Source: Clostridia bacterium
Lineage (GTDB): Bacteria; Bacillota_A; Clostridia; Christensenellales; Borkfalkiaceae
DNA length: 14,577 bases
NCBI GenBank assembly: GCA_017504735.1
Contig: JAFVQP010000007.1
Location: 1 to 14,577 of the forward strand
Direction of reading: 5' to 3'
A model generated the notes under the pieces. That model was not told the origin of the DNA. It saw nothing but the letters and a program-made list of their open reading frames with translations, and made no database searches. A program made the translations under genes and the position numbers. Positions within the stretch are counted from its first letter, which is position 1. Each line of letters starts with the position of its first letter. Below are positions 8,008-14,577 of this stretch, piece after piece.

Positions 8008-10443
8008 TTAGCCAACGATAAGGTTTACCAATCTACCTTTAACGATGATGCATTTCTTCACGCTCTTACCAGCCATCGCTTCCGCAACGTCGGGGTTCGC
8101 GCATGCAGCTTCTTGGATTTGTTCATCCGTCAAGCCTTCCGCAATCATCATTTTTGCCTTGATTTTGCTGTTTACCTGAACGGCGTATTCCACTTCGTCC
8201 TTTACCAAAGCCGTTTCGTCAAACGCGGGATAGCTTTCTTCAAAGACGGAATTCTTGTTGCCGAGTGCTTCCCACAATTCTTCCGCAAAGTGGGGGATGA
8301 AGGGTGCAATCATACGTACCAAATCTGCAATCGCCGCTTGGTAGAACTTCACGTTCTTGGCTTCTACTTCGTTTTCGTACTTTTGAAGAGCGTTCACGTA
8401 TTCCATCAAACGTGCCACCGAGGTGTTGAACGAGAATGCTTCCACGTCGCGCGTAATGCTCTTGATTGCATAATGCTTAGCGTAGTTCAAATTCTTTTCC
8501 GCCGAAGTCATTTCGTCGTGACCGCCCGTCATTTCCATCGATTTGTGGGTCAAACGTTCGATACGTTCTGCGAACTTCGTAACCGATTTGATACCGTCGT
8601 CGTTCCAAGGACCGCCTTCGGTGTAGCTAAAGCCAAACATCAAATACAAGCGGAACATATCCGAGCCGTATTCTTCAATGTAGGTGTCGGGGGAAACGAC
8701 GTTGCCGTGCGATTTAGACATACGGTTGCCGTCAGGCCCCAAGATGATGCCTTGGTGAACAAGGCGTTTGAAGGGTTCGCTAAAGTTGACGTAGCCCATA
8801 TCGCGCAATGCTTTCGTGATGAAACGTGCATACAAAAGGTGCATACAAGCGTGTTCCGAACCGCCAACGTAAACGTCCACGGGCAGCATTTTGTCTGCAA
8901 CGGTTTTCGAGAAGGCCTTTTTGTCGTTGTGCGCATCGGGATAACGGAGATAATACCAGCTAGAACATACGAAGGTATCCAAGGTGTCAGGGTCGCGCGT
9001 AGCTTTGCCTCCACACTTAGGGCAGGTGCAGTTCATAAACCCTTCGTGGCTTGCAAGAGGGGATTTGCCGGTAGGGCGGAATTCTACGTCATAAGGGAGT
9101 TTTACAGGCAATTCCTTTTCAGGAACGGGCACAGTACCGCACTTTTCGCAATGAATCATCGGGATAGGTGCGCCCCAGTAGCGTTGACGGGAAACCGACC
9201 AATCACGCAAACGGTAGTTTACTTTCTTACCGCCTTTGCCGATTTTTGCAAGGTGCGCCGCAATGGCATCGCGTGCTTCTTCACCCGACAAACCGTCGAA
9301 CAAACCGCTGTTTACCAAGATACCGTCTTCGGTGTAGGGTAAAATCGTTTCGCCGCCGCGTTTTTGGATAACCTGCGTTACGGGCAAGTTATACTTTTTC
9401 GCAAAAGCGTAATCGCGTTCATCGTGCGCCGCAACCGCCATAACTGCGCCCGTACCGTAGGAATACAATACGTAGTCCGCAAGGTAGATGGGTAACTTTT
9501 TACCGTTCAAGGGGTGGGTTGCATATGCGCCCGTAAATACGCCCGTTTTTTCACGCGCGGTAGAAAGACGGTCGATGTCGTTTGCTTCCGCTGCGTAGCG
9601 TACGTAATCGTCGATGGCTTTTGCGTTTTCAGGATGCGCTGCTTTCAACGTTTCCGTAAGAGGGTGTTCAGGTGCAAGTACAACGTAGTTTACGCCGAAT
9701 ACCGTGTCGGGACGGGTGGTGAAAACGGTGATGTCGTCGCCCGTTTCACATTCAAAGTGAATTTCACAGCCCGTGGATTTACCAATCCAGTTTTTCTGCA
9801 TGAGCTTGGTCTTTTCCGGCCAATCCAAACCCTTCAAATCATCCAACAATTCTTCCGCGTAGTCGGTGATTTTTAAGAACCATTGCGTCATATCCTTACG
9901 AAGAACAACGGAGCTGCAACGTTCGCATTTACCGTCAACAACCTGCTCGTTTGCAAGTACCGTTTCGCAAGAAGGGCACCAGTTGATGAGGGCGTTTTTA
10001 CGGTAAGCAAACCCTTTCTTGTAAAGTTGCAAGAAGAGCCATTGCGTCCATTTGTAGTAATCTTCTTCGCACGTCTTAATTTCCGCGGTCCAATCGAACA
10101 TTGCGCCCATTTTACGAAGCTGTTCTTCCATCGTTGCGATGTTCTTTTCCGTAGAATCTTTGGGGTGAATCCCCGTTTTAATTGCGTAGTTTTCCGCGGG
10201 TAAACCGAATGCGTCAAAGCCCATGGGCTGGAATACTTCGTAACCCTGCATTTTCTTAAAACGCGCATACGTATCGGTAGGGCCGTAGTTGTACCAGTGG
10301 CCTACGTGCAATTTTGCGCCCGAGGGATAGGAGAACATTTCCAAAACGTACAGCTTTTCTTTCTTGCTGTTTTTCTTAAAAACGTTTTGTTTTGTCTTTT
10401 CCCATTTTGCCTGCCATTTGCTTTCAACGGACTTCATATCCAT
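8008..10443 (-). CDS. leuS: Leucyl-tRNA synthetase
   Basis: An 811-residue class I aminoacyl-tRNA synthetase that charges tRNA-Leu with leucine in the cytoplasm. The HIGH signature is H46-V-G-H49 and the KMSKS signature is R574-M-S-K-S578. The CP1 editing domain is intact by motif (T242-T-R-P-D-T-V-F-G250), so hydrolysis of mischarged tRNA is expected. A Cys cluster (CPSC and CERC, ~residues 155-180) and a second one (CTCPKCGG, ~475) look like zinc-binding knuckles. Length fits bacterial LeuRS (about 800-860). The first ATG is chosen because GGAGG (10457-10453) lies nine bases upstream; the next ATG, two codons in, would be 15 away. It converges on the lipoprotein operon and diverges from the YtxC-family gene. 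Confidence 0.98.
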   Translation of the reverse strand: MDMKSVESKWQAKWEKTKQNVFKKNSKKEKLYVLEMFSYPSGAKLHVGHWYNYGPTDTYARFKKMQGYEVFQPMGFDAFGLPAENYAIKTGIHPKDSTEKNIATMEEQLRKMGAMFDWTAEIKTCEEDYYKWTQWLFLQLYKKGFAYRKNALINWCPSCETVLANEQVVDGKCERCSSVVLRKDMTQWFLKITDYAEELLDDLKGLDWPEKTKLMQKNWIGKSTGCEIHFECETGDDITVFTTRPDTVFGVNYVVLAPEHPLTETLKAAHPENAKAIDDYVRYAAEANDIDRLSTAREKTGVFTGAYATHPLNGKKLPIYLADYVLYSYGTGAVMAVAAHDERDYAFAKKYNLPVTQVIQKRGGETILPYTEDGILVNSGLFDGLSGEEARDAIAAHLAKIGKGGKKVNYRLRDWSVSRQRYWGAPIPMIHCEKCGTVPVPEKELPVKLPYDVEFRPTGKSPLASHEGFMNCTCPKCGGKATRDPDTLDTFVCSSWYYLRYPDAHNDKKAFSKTVADKMLPVDVYVGGSEHACMHLLYARFITKALRDMGYVNFSEPFKRLVHQGIILGPDGNRMSKSHGNVVSPDTYIEEYGSDMFRLYLMFGFSYTEGGPWNDDGIKSVTKFAERIERLTHKSMEMTGGHDEMTSAEKNLNYAKHYAIKSITRDVEAFSFNTSVARLMEYVNALQKYENEVEAKNVKFYQAAIADLVRMIAPFIPHFAEELWEALGNKNSVFEESYPAFDETALVKDEVEYAVQVNSKIKAKMMIAEGLTDEQIQEAACANPDVAEAMAGKSVKKCIIVKGRLVNLIVG

Positions 10444-10513
10444 AATAAAAAACCTCCGAAAAGGGAGCGTATTTACCGCTCGTTTCTTCCATAATATAAT
10501 ATAGTGTTTATTT

Positions 10514-10542
10514 ATTATAGTAAAATTTTATCCGCAAGTCAA
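10514..10542 (-). promoter_or_regulatory. Sigma-A type promoter and short leader of leuS
   Basis: On the minus strand, TTGACT (10542-10537), a 17-base spacer and a perfect TATAAT (10519-10514). The start point should be near 10507, leaving a leader of about 64 bases. The leader has one small hairpin (GAGCG/CGCTC, 10465-10481, seven-base loop) upstream of the ribosome binding site. No T-box sequence or terminator hairpin is present. The -35 almost touches the first possible codon of the divergent gene at 10548. Confidence 0.85.
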
Positions 10543-10547
10543 GCAAA

Positions 10548-11294
10548 TTGCCCTCGCGGATAAATAATTTCCGTTTTGGCGCATACAATAATCATGTGGA
10601 AGAAATAACGATTACGCAAAATGGCTTTGACGGCCTATATATGTCCTACCTTTTTGGTAAAGTACGCGAACGCTTTTCCTTTCTCCCTAACGTCTGCGAT
10701 ATTGCTCGTAAAGGGGATTGCACCGAGATTGCGTTTAAAACCGACCGTGCCTATTGTCCATACGTGCGTAAATACGCAGAAGAACATATCGCGGATATTT
10801 TGGCGGTGGGGTACAAATACGCCTACTTTGAAAAACGCCTGCCTTTACCCCTTTTGGTACCGATGAAAAAACGATTGCTTTTGACTGCGCTTGTGGCGGC
10901 GGACTATAAAGAGGATAGGGCGCATATTGCGAAGCGAATACGAGGGTATGAAAGTTATTGCTTGGACGGTTTATTCCATTTCCGCTTGCAGGATTTAATC
11001 AAACGCTGGGAGGAGATTATCGATTATATCCCCACGGATATGGGGGAAGGCGCGATGGACGGTTTTATCGAGTTTTTGGCGGAAGATGGCGAAGGGAAGG
11101 TGTTTATCAAAGATGGTAAAGTCTATGATGAGGAGTACCGCCCTTTGACACGTAGCCTTTTAACGGGGGTAGAATCGTCTATCGGGGAAATTTTACTAAG
11201 CGGTGCCGAGCGTGTGTATTGCTTTGGCGAGGTGGATGGAGACACAGCGGCATTTTTACGAAAATATTACGGGGAAAAAGCAATTTTTTGCTGA
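10548..11294 (+). CDS. ytxC: YtxC-family putative sporulation protein, start uncertain
   Basis: A protein of up to 248 residues upstream of thrS, where YtxC lies in Bacillus (ytxC-thrS, with infC-rpmI-rplT elsewhere in the same region). The segment around residues 130-185 (GLFHFRLQDLIKRW, then EEIIDYIP and DGFIEFL) resembles the conserved GFxxFRL core of the family, and KVFIKDGKVYDEEY fits the later part. No signal peptide or membrane segment is visible, so it is probably cytoplasmic. Family members are linked to sporulation by annotation; the molecular role is not known. The 5' end is odd: the frame opens after a TAA at 10521, and the only early start codons are TTG 10548, GTG 10596 and ATG 10641, none with a ribosome binding site. 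I report the longest form; the true start may be 10596 or 10641. The stop lies seven bases before the thrS promoter. Confidence 0.72.
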   Translation: MPSRINNFRFGAYNNHVEEITITQNGFDGLYMSYLFGKVRERFSFLPNVCDIARKGDCTEIAFKTDRAYCPYVRKYAEEHIADILAVGYKYAYFEKRLPLPLLVPMKKRLLLTALVAADYKEDRAHIAKRIRGYESYCLDGLFHFRLQDLIKRWEEIIDYIPTDMGEGAMDGFIEFLAEDGEGKVFIKDGKVYDEEYRPLTRSLLTGVESSIGEILLSGAERVYCFGEVDGDTAAFLRKYYGEKAIFC

Positions 11295-11301
11295 AAAAAG
11301 G

Positions 11302-11330
11302 TTGACAAAATTCACGGAAATGGTTACAAT
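11302..11330 (+). promoter_or_regulatory. Promoter of the thrS T-box leader
   Basis: A perfect TTGACA (11302-11307), a 17-base spacer and TACAAT (11325-11330). Transcription should start near 11337, exactly where the first T-box helix begins. It lies seven bases after the YtxC-family stop, so thrS can be transcribed independently of it. Confidence 0.88.
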
Positions 11331-11337
11331 AGAATTT

Positions 11338-11540
11338 GTAAAGACAAGTAGCGCCGTTTCGATTTTTCAGAGAGCTTGCCCTTGGCTGTGAGGCAGGTAA
11401 ATAGGCACGGATGGTGAAACCGCTTTACGGTTCGTGAAAATTGTATAGAAAAGCGGTCGTATTTTACGGCAATTAAGGTGGAACCGCGCAAAAATTTGCG
11501 TCCTTAAACTTTCTTTTAGAGGGAGTTTAGGGGCTTTTTT
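11338..11540 (+). promoter_or_regulatory. T-box riboswitch controlling thrS (threonine specifier)
   Basis: The leader senses uncharged tRNA-Thr and lets transcription continue into thrS. The base helix is GTAAAG (11338-11343) with CTTTAC (11423-11428). Stem I carries the AGTA turn (11347-11350), AGAGAG (11369-11374) and a distal hairpin (11375-11397). The specifier loop reads GAA-ACC-G, placing codon ACC (Thr) at 11419-11421. The T-box AAGGTGGAACCGCG is at 11475-11488; its bulge UGGA would pair with a tRNA ending UCCA, consistent with a U discriminator base. The antiterminator uses AAGG (11475-11478) with CCTT (11502-11505), which competes with the terminator. Context (thrS downstream) agrees with the specifier. 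Helix details are hand-drawn. Confidence 0.93.
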
Positions 11541-11543
11541 ATT
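11501..11543 (+). terminator. T-box terminator hairpin
   Basis: CCTTAAACT (11502-11510) pairs with AGTTTAGGG (11524-11532), with one G-U pair, and is followed by CTTTTTTATT (11534-11543). It shares the CCTT strand with the antiterminator, the normal mutually exclusive arrangement. When tRNA-Thr is charged, transcription should stop here and the array and thrS beyond it are not made. Confidence 0.9.
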
Positions 11544-11544
11544 A

Positions 11545-11752
11545 AGTGAAGTTTTGCTAACGCAAAGTGAAGTTCTTTTCAAGAGATAAGTTTTTCGCTT
11601 TGCGAAAAGTGAAGTTTGCCTATTGGCAAGTTGTGGCTGTTATTAATAATAGCAATAACTTTTACTTAGTAAAAACTTCACTGCGCCAAAGGCGCAACTT
11701 CACTGGCGTAGCCAACTTCACTGTATCGAAGATACAACTTCACTTTCGAAAA
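11545..11752. repeat. Array of variable hairpins punctuated by a constant 9-mer, arranged as a large inverted repeat
   Basis: Fills the thrS leader between the T-box terminator and the ribosome binding site. Left half: AGTGAAGTT at 11545, 11566 and 11608, with a degenerate copy AGATAAGTT at 11584. Right half: AACTTCACT, the reverse complement, at 11674, 11696, 11714 and 11736. Between copies lie small hairpins whose arms differ but always match: TTTGC/GCAAA (11553-11566), TCTT/AAGA (11574-11584), TTTTCGC/GCGAAAA (11592-11608), TTGCC/GGCAA (11616-11629), TTTTAC/GTAAAA (11660-11674), TGCGCC/GGCGCA (11682-11696), TGGC/GCCA (11704-11714), TGTATC/GATACA (11722-11736). Loops are three or four bases; in the AACTTCACT orientation most read GAA, AAA or GTA. 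The centre (11636-11653) is a near-perfect palindrome. Spacing between copies is 18-24 bases. No coding potential. Function unknown. Confidence 0.9.
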
Positions 11753-11777
11753 AACATACCCTATACGGAGGAAATAT

Positions 11778-13682
11778 ATGAACATTATTTTAAAAAGCGG
11801 CGACGCTTTAGAAGTAGCGGAAAACGCAACCGCAATGCAGGCGGCAATGGCGATTTCTGAAGGCTTGGCAAGAAACGCAGTTTGCGCAAAAGTAAACGGC
11901 GTTTTGGTTGATCTTTCCCACGAATTGAAGGAAGGGGACAACCTTGAAATTGTTACCTTGAAAGACAAAGAGGGTTTACAGGTTTACCGTCATACCTGCG
12001 CACACGTTTTGGCGCAGGCTTTGAAAACGGTATATCCCACCTGCAAACTTTCCATCGGTCCCGTTATTGAAAACGGTTTCTATTACGACGTAGATTTCGT
12101 AACCCCCATCACGCAGGCTGACCTTGCGAAGGTGGAAAGTGAAATGCAAAAAATCATCAAGGGTAATTTGCCCATTGAACGCTTCACTTTACCCAAAGAA
12201 GAAGCAATCGCTTTGATGAAAGAATACAGCGAAGATTACAAGGTAGAACTTATCGAGGATTTACCCGAAGGGGAAACGATTTCCTTCTACAAACAGGGCG
12301 GTTTTACCGACCTTTGCCGTGGCCCTCACCTTCCTTCTACGGGTAAGATTAAGGCGTTTAAGCTTACCAGCATTGCAGGCGCGTATTGGAGAGGGGACGA
12401 GCACAACAAGATGCTCACCCGTATTTACGGTACGGCTTTCGCAAAGAAGGATGAAATGGAAGCATACTTCACGATGCTTGAAGAAGCAAAGAAACGCGAC
12501 CACACGAAGCTTGGTAAAGAATTAAAGCTCTTCGCGCTTATGAATGAAGGGAAAGGTTTGCCTTTTTTCCTTCCCAACGGTATGGTTTTGAAAAATGCCC
12601 TTGTAGAATATTGGCGCCAAATTCATACCCGTGAAGGTTATGTAGAGGTACAAACGCCTATTATGTTGAACCGTACGCTTTGGGAAACGTCCGGTCACTG
12701 GTTCCATTATCGTGACAATATGTACACGACGAAGGTGGACGATGAAGATTTTGCAATCAAGCCCATGAACTGCCCCGGCAGTGTACTCGTTTACAAAAAC
12801 GAACCCCACAGCTATAAAGATTTGCCCATCCGTATGGGTGAACTTGGCCTTGTACACCGCCATGAAAAATCCGGTCAGTTGCACGGCTTGTTCCGCGTAC
12901 GTTGCTTTACGCAGGACGACGCGCACATCTTCATGACGCGCGAACAAATCAAGGACGAAATCAAGGGCGTAGTACGTCTTATCAACGAAGTTTACACCTT
13001 GTTTGGGTTTAAATATCACGTAGAACTTTCCACCCGTCCTGAAAACAGCATGGGTAGTGACGAAGATTGGGAAGTAGCAACCGATTCCTTGCGTAACGCT
13101 TTGGACGATTTGGGTCTTGCGTACGTGGTAAACGAAGGGGACGGTGCGTTCTACGGACCTAAGATTGACTTCCACCTCGAAGACTCCATCGGCAGAACGT
13201 GGCAGTGCGGTACGATTCAGCTCGACTTCCAGCTTCCTCAGCGTTTTGAAATGGAATACGTTGGCGAAGACGGCGCAAAACATCGTCCTATCATGGTGCA
13301 CCGTGTTGCGTTCGGTTCGATTGAACGTTTCATCGGTATCTTGATTGAACACTTCGCAGGTAAATTCCCCGTATGGCTTTCGCCTATGCAGGTAAAAATC
13401 CTTCCCATCACGGATAGACAGCTTGCATACGCAAACGAAATTTGCGCAAAGATGAAGGAAAAGGGTATCCGTGTGAGCGTAGATGATAGAAGCGAAAAGA
13501 TTGGCTATAAGATCCGTGAAGCGCAGATGGAAAAAGTGCCTTATATGCTCGTTTTGGGCGATAAGGAAATGGAAGCAGGCCAGGTGGCTGTACGCCGTCG
13601 TGACGGTGAACAGTCGGTGGTGGCTGCGGAAGAATTCATCGCTACGGTACTTGCTGATATCGAAAATAAAACAGCGTTCTAA
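11778..13682 (+). CDS. thrS: Threonyl-tRNA synthetase
   Basis: A 634-residue class II synthetase that charges tRNA-Thr in the cytoplasm (E. coli enzyme: 642). Order of domains: TGS (~1-62), editing domain with H72, H76, C180 and H184 matching the four known editing residues, catalytic core (~240-535), and anticodon-binding domain (~540-634). The zinc ligands that recognise threonine are present: C332 (in NCPG), H383 (in DDAHIF) and H508 (in MVHR). Motif 3 follows H508 (AFGSIERFIG). ATG 11778 is preceded by GGAGG (11767-11771) at six bases. Expression is controlled by the T-box 240 bases upstream, and the transcript must pass through the hairpin array first. No terminator is visible after the stop. 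Confidence 0.98.
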   Translation: MNIILKSGDALEVAENATAMQAAMAISEGLARNAVCAKVNGVLVDLSHELKEGDNLEIVTLKDKEGLQVYRHTCAHVLAQALKTVYPTCKLSIGPVIENGFYYDVDFVTPITQADLAKVESEMQKIIKGNLPIERFTLPKEEAIALMKEYSEDYKVELIEDLPEGETISFYKQGGFTDLCRGPHLPSTGKIKAFKLTSIAGAYWRGDEHNKMLTRIYGTAFAKKDEMEAYFTMLEEAKKRDHTKLGKELKLFALMNEGKGLPFFLPNGMVLKNALVEYWRQIHTREGYVEVQTPIMLNRTLWETSGHWFHYRDNMYTTKVDDEDFAIKPMNCPGSVLVYKNEPHSYKDLPIRMGELGLVHRHEKSGQLHGLFRVRCFTQDDAHIFMTREQIKDEIKGVVRLINEVYTLFGFKYHVELSTRPENSMGSDEDWEVATDSLRNALDDLGLAYVVNEGDGAFYGPKIDFHLEDSIGRTWQCGTIQLDFQLPQRFEMEYVGEDGAKHRPIMVHRVAFGSIERFIGILIEHFAGKFPVWLSPMQVKILPITDRQLAYANEICAKMKEKGIRVSVDDRSEKIGYKIREAQMEKVPYMLVLGDKEMEAGQVAVRRRDGEQSVVAAEEFIATVLADIENKTAF

Positions 13683-13720
13683 AAAAGTTTAAAAAAATTT
13701 CCAAATACCGCAAAATTTGC

Positions 13721-13750
13721 TTGACAGAAGGTAGGGCTTTGTGTTATTAT
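13721..13750 (+). promoter_or_regulatory. Promoter of the infC-rpmI operon
   Basis: TTGACA (13721-13726), an 18-base spacer and TATTAT (13745-13750). The start point should be near 13757. It lies 38 bases after thrS and gives infC its own transcript with a leader of about 145 bases. Confidence 0.82.
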
Positions 13751-13756
13751 ATCAAA

Positions 13757-13882
13757 GCTAAGCAGAAGCAAACCTTCTCGCCGTGCAGTTTTGATTGGTA
13801 CGGCTCAATAATCTTTCACCGCAAAGTCGGGGAGTATTATGTAGGGAAAAGGGTTGCTATGCGTAGCGACCCTTTAATTTTT
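13757..13882 (+). promoter_or_regulatory. L20-type attenuator leader upstream of infC
   Basis: A structured leader at the position where Bacillus has the L20-binding leader of infC-rpmI-rplT. Two nested helices are visible: CTTCTC (13774-13779) with GGGGAG (13829-13834, two G-U pairs), and inside it GCCGT (13780-13784) with ACGGC (13800-13804). The internal segment contains CTCAATAA and AAAGTCGG. An intrinsic terminator follows at 13851. In Bacillus, ribosomal protein L20 binds such a leader and stops transcription when in excess. The family assignment rests on position and hand-folded structure. Confidence 0.62.
13851..13882 (+). terminator. Attenuator hairpin just before infC
   Basis: GGGTTGCT (13851-13858), loop ATGCGT, and AGCGACCC (13865-13872) form an 8-bp stem with one G-U pair, followed by TTTAATTTTT (13873-13882). 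It lies six bases before the infC ribosome binding site, so it would block infC, rpmI and what follows when formed. An ATG at 13859 sits in its loop. Confidence 0.75.
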
Positions 13883-13900
13883 GACGAGAGGTACACGACC

Positions 13901-14419
13901 ATTAAAGACGTTAAAGATCAGCATCAGATCAATGAAGAAATCCGCGATAGAGAAGTGAGAGTTATCTCCGCTGAAGGCGAACAGCTCGGTATTATGAGCG
14001 CGGCTGCTGCTTTGCAACTTGCAGAGGAAGCGGACTTAGACTTGGTAAAAATTTCTCCTAACGCAGTTCCCCCCGTTTGCAAAATTATGAACTATGGTAA
14101 GTTCAGATTTGAACAAGCAAAGAAGGAAAAGGAAAACCGTAAAAACCAAAAGGTTGTCGAATTGAAGGAAATCTACCTTTCGATGACGATTGACGTTGGC
14201 GATTTAAACGTGAAAGCGAAAAAGACGATTGAGATGCTTGGCGATGGCAACAAAGTAAAGGTTTCCATCCGTATGCGCGGTCGTCAGCAAGCACACGCTG
14301 CAATGGGTATCGACGTAATGAAACGTTTCTTCGATTTGCTCGGCGGTAAAGCGGTGATGGATAAAGAACCCAAGACGGAAGGCAGAAACATTTTGATGAT
14401 TCTTGCCCCTGCAAAATAA
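13901..14419 (+). CDS. infC: Translation initiation factor IF-3, read from an AUU start
   Basis: IF-3 binds the 30S subunit, keeps 50S off and checks start codon pairing. The N-domain starts at QINEEIRDREVRVI, the family signature is KIMNYGKFRFEQAKK, a Lys/Glu-rich linker follows, and the C-domain runs from VVELKEIYL to the end. I place the start at ATT 13901: GAGGT (13888-13892) lies eight bases upstream and the product is 172 residues, the usual size. The nearest in-frame ATG (13859) would add 14 residues, is in the loop of the attenuator and has only a G-rich stretch before it. AUU starts are known for infC in E. coli and in Bacillus relatives and allow IF-3 to limit its own synthesis. The gene leads to rpmI, 77 bases downstream. 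Confidence 0.95.
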   Translation: MKDVKDQHQINEEIRDREVRVISAEGEQLGIMSAAAALQLAEEADLDLVKISPNAVPPVCKIMNYGKFRFEQAKKEKENRKNQKVVELKEIYLSMTIDVGDLNVKAKKTIEMLGDGNKVKVSIRMRGRQQAHAAMGIDVMKRFFDLLGGKAVMDKEPKTEGRNILMILAPAK

Positions 14420-14434
14420 GGGTAAGCACTTAGG

Positions 14435-14458
14435 ACAAGCCCTGCTACGGCAGGTTGT
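14435..14458 (+). other. Stem-loop between infC and rpmI
   Basis: CCTGC (14441-14445), loop TACG, and GCAGG (14450-14454), continued by ACAA (14435-14438) with TTGT (14455-14458) across a two-base GC bulge. No T-run follows, so it is not an intrinsic terminator. It may be a processing or protein-binding site, or have no function. Confidence 0.5.
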
Positions 14459-14496
14459 TACAATAAAATTAGAAAAAAATTTCGGAGGATAAAAAT

Positions 14497-14577
14497 ATGC
14501 CTAAACAGAAAACTCATAGCAGTACGAAAAAGCGTTTCTGGCTTACCGGTTCGGGGAAAGTAAACCGTTCCCACAGC
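14497..14577 (+). CDS. rpmI: Ribosomal protein L35, N-terminal part (cut by window end)
   Basis: The first 27 codons read MPKQKTHSSTKKRFWLTGSG followed by KVNRSHS. This matches the start of bacterial L35 (MPK-x-KTH, then KRF-x-x-TGSGK), a 65-residue basic protein of the large ribosomal subunit. ATG 14497 follows GGAGG (14484-14488) at eight bases. In the usual order rplT (L20) would come next, outside the window. Co-transcription with infC from the promoter at 13721 is likely. Confidence 0.95.
   Translation, partial: MPKQKTHSSTKKRFWLTGSGKVNRSHS

Noticed and set aside
8113..9342. 409-codon open frame on the plus strand
   Set aside because: It lies wholly opposite leuS, has no ribosome binding site or recognisable domain, and is a shadow of the leuS codon pattern.
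11545..11752. CRISPR array
   Set aside because: The constant unit is only 9 bases, its orientation flips in the middle, the intervening segments are 9-15 bases and self-complementary, and no cas gene is nearby.
12522..13352. 276-codon open frame on the minus strand
   Set aside because: Antisense to thrS, which has all its catalytic residues; no start signal or recognisable protein features.
13721..13858. Long N-terminal extension of IF-3
   Set aside because: The extension would begin in the promoter -35 and run through the leader and attenuator; IF-3 homology begins only near 13925.

Overview
The window looks like chromosomal DNA of a Gram-positive, low-to-moderate GC member of the Bacillota (class Clostridia), probably an uncultured gut lineage. 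Four things point there: strong AGGAGG-type ribosome binding sites, TTGACA/TATAAT promoters, a T-box riboswitch in front of thrS, and the order ytxC-thrS-infC-rpmI known from Bacillus and its relatives. The species cannot be read from the sequence.

Region 1 (1-206) is a divergent intergenic region with one promoter on each strand. The minus-strand promoter drives a gene of which only the first codons are in the window. The plus-strand promoter drives a six-gene operon (207-7941). Five of the six genes encode secreted lipoproteins: a 922-residue BspA-type leucine-rich-repeat protein, a 485-residue multi-domain protein, and three proteins I do not recognise. The sixth is a membrane-anchored calcineurin-like metallophosphoesterase of the YaeI/YkuE type. 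Gaps between genes are 3 to 31 bases and the operon ends at a strong bidirectional terminator (7956-7999). The first two lipoproteins share a Cys/His-rich module. The third has a run of ten G in its ribosome binding site. The operon looks like an accessory cell-surface set of unknown purpose.

Region 2 (8008-10443, minus strand) is leuS, with its own promoter and a short leader that has no T-box. Region 3 (10548-14577, plus strand) is housekeeping: a YtxC-family protein, thrS behind a promoter and a threonine-type T-box, then infC behind its own promoter and an L20-type attenuator leader, and the start of rpmI (ribosomal protein L35). infC is best read as starting at AUU. These genes make aminoacyl-tRNA, initiate translation and build the large ribosomal subunit.

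The most unusual element lies between the T-box terminator and the thrS ribosome binding site (11545-11752). It is an array of short hairpins with different arm sequences, separated by a constant 9-mer. The 9-mer reads AGTGAAGTT in the left half and AACTTCACT in the right half, so the whole array is also a large inverted repeat. It is not a CRISPR and matches no element class I can name with confidence.
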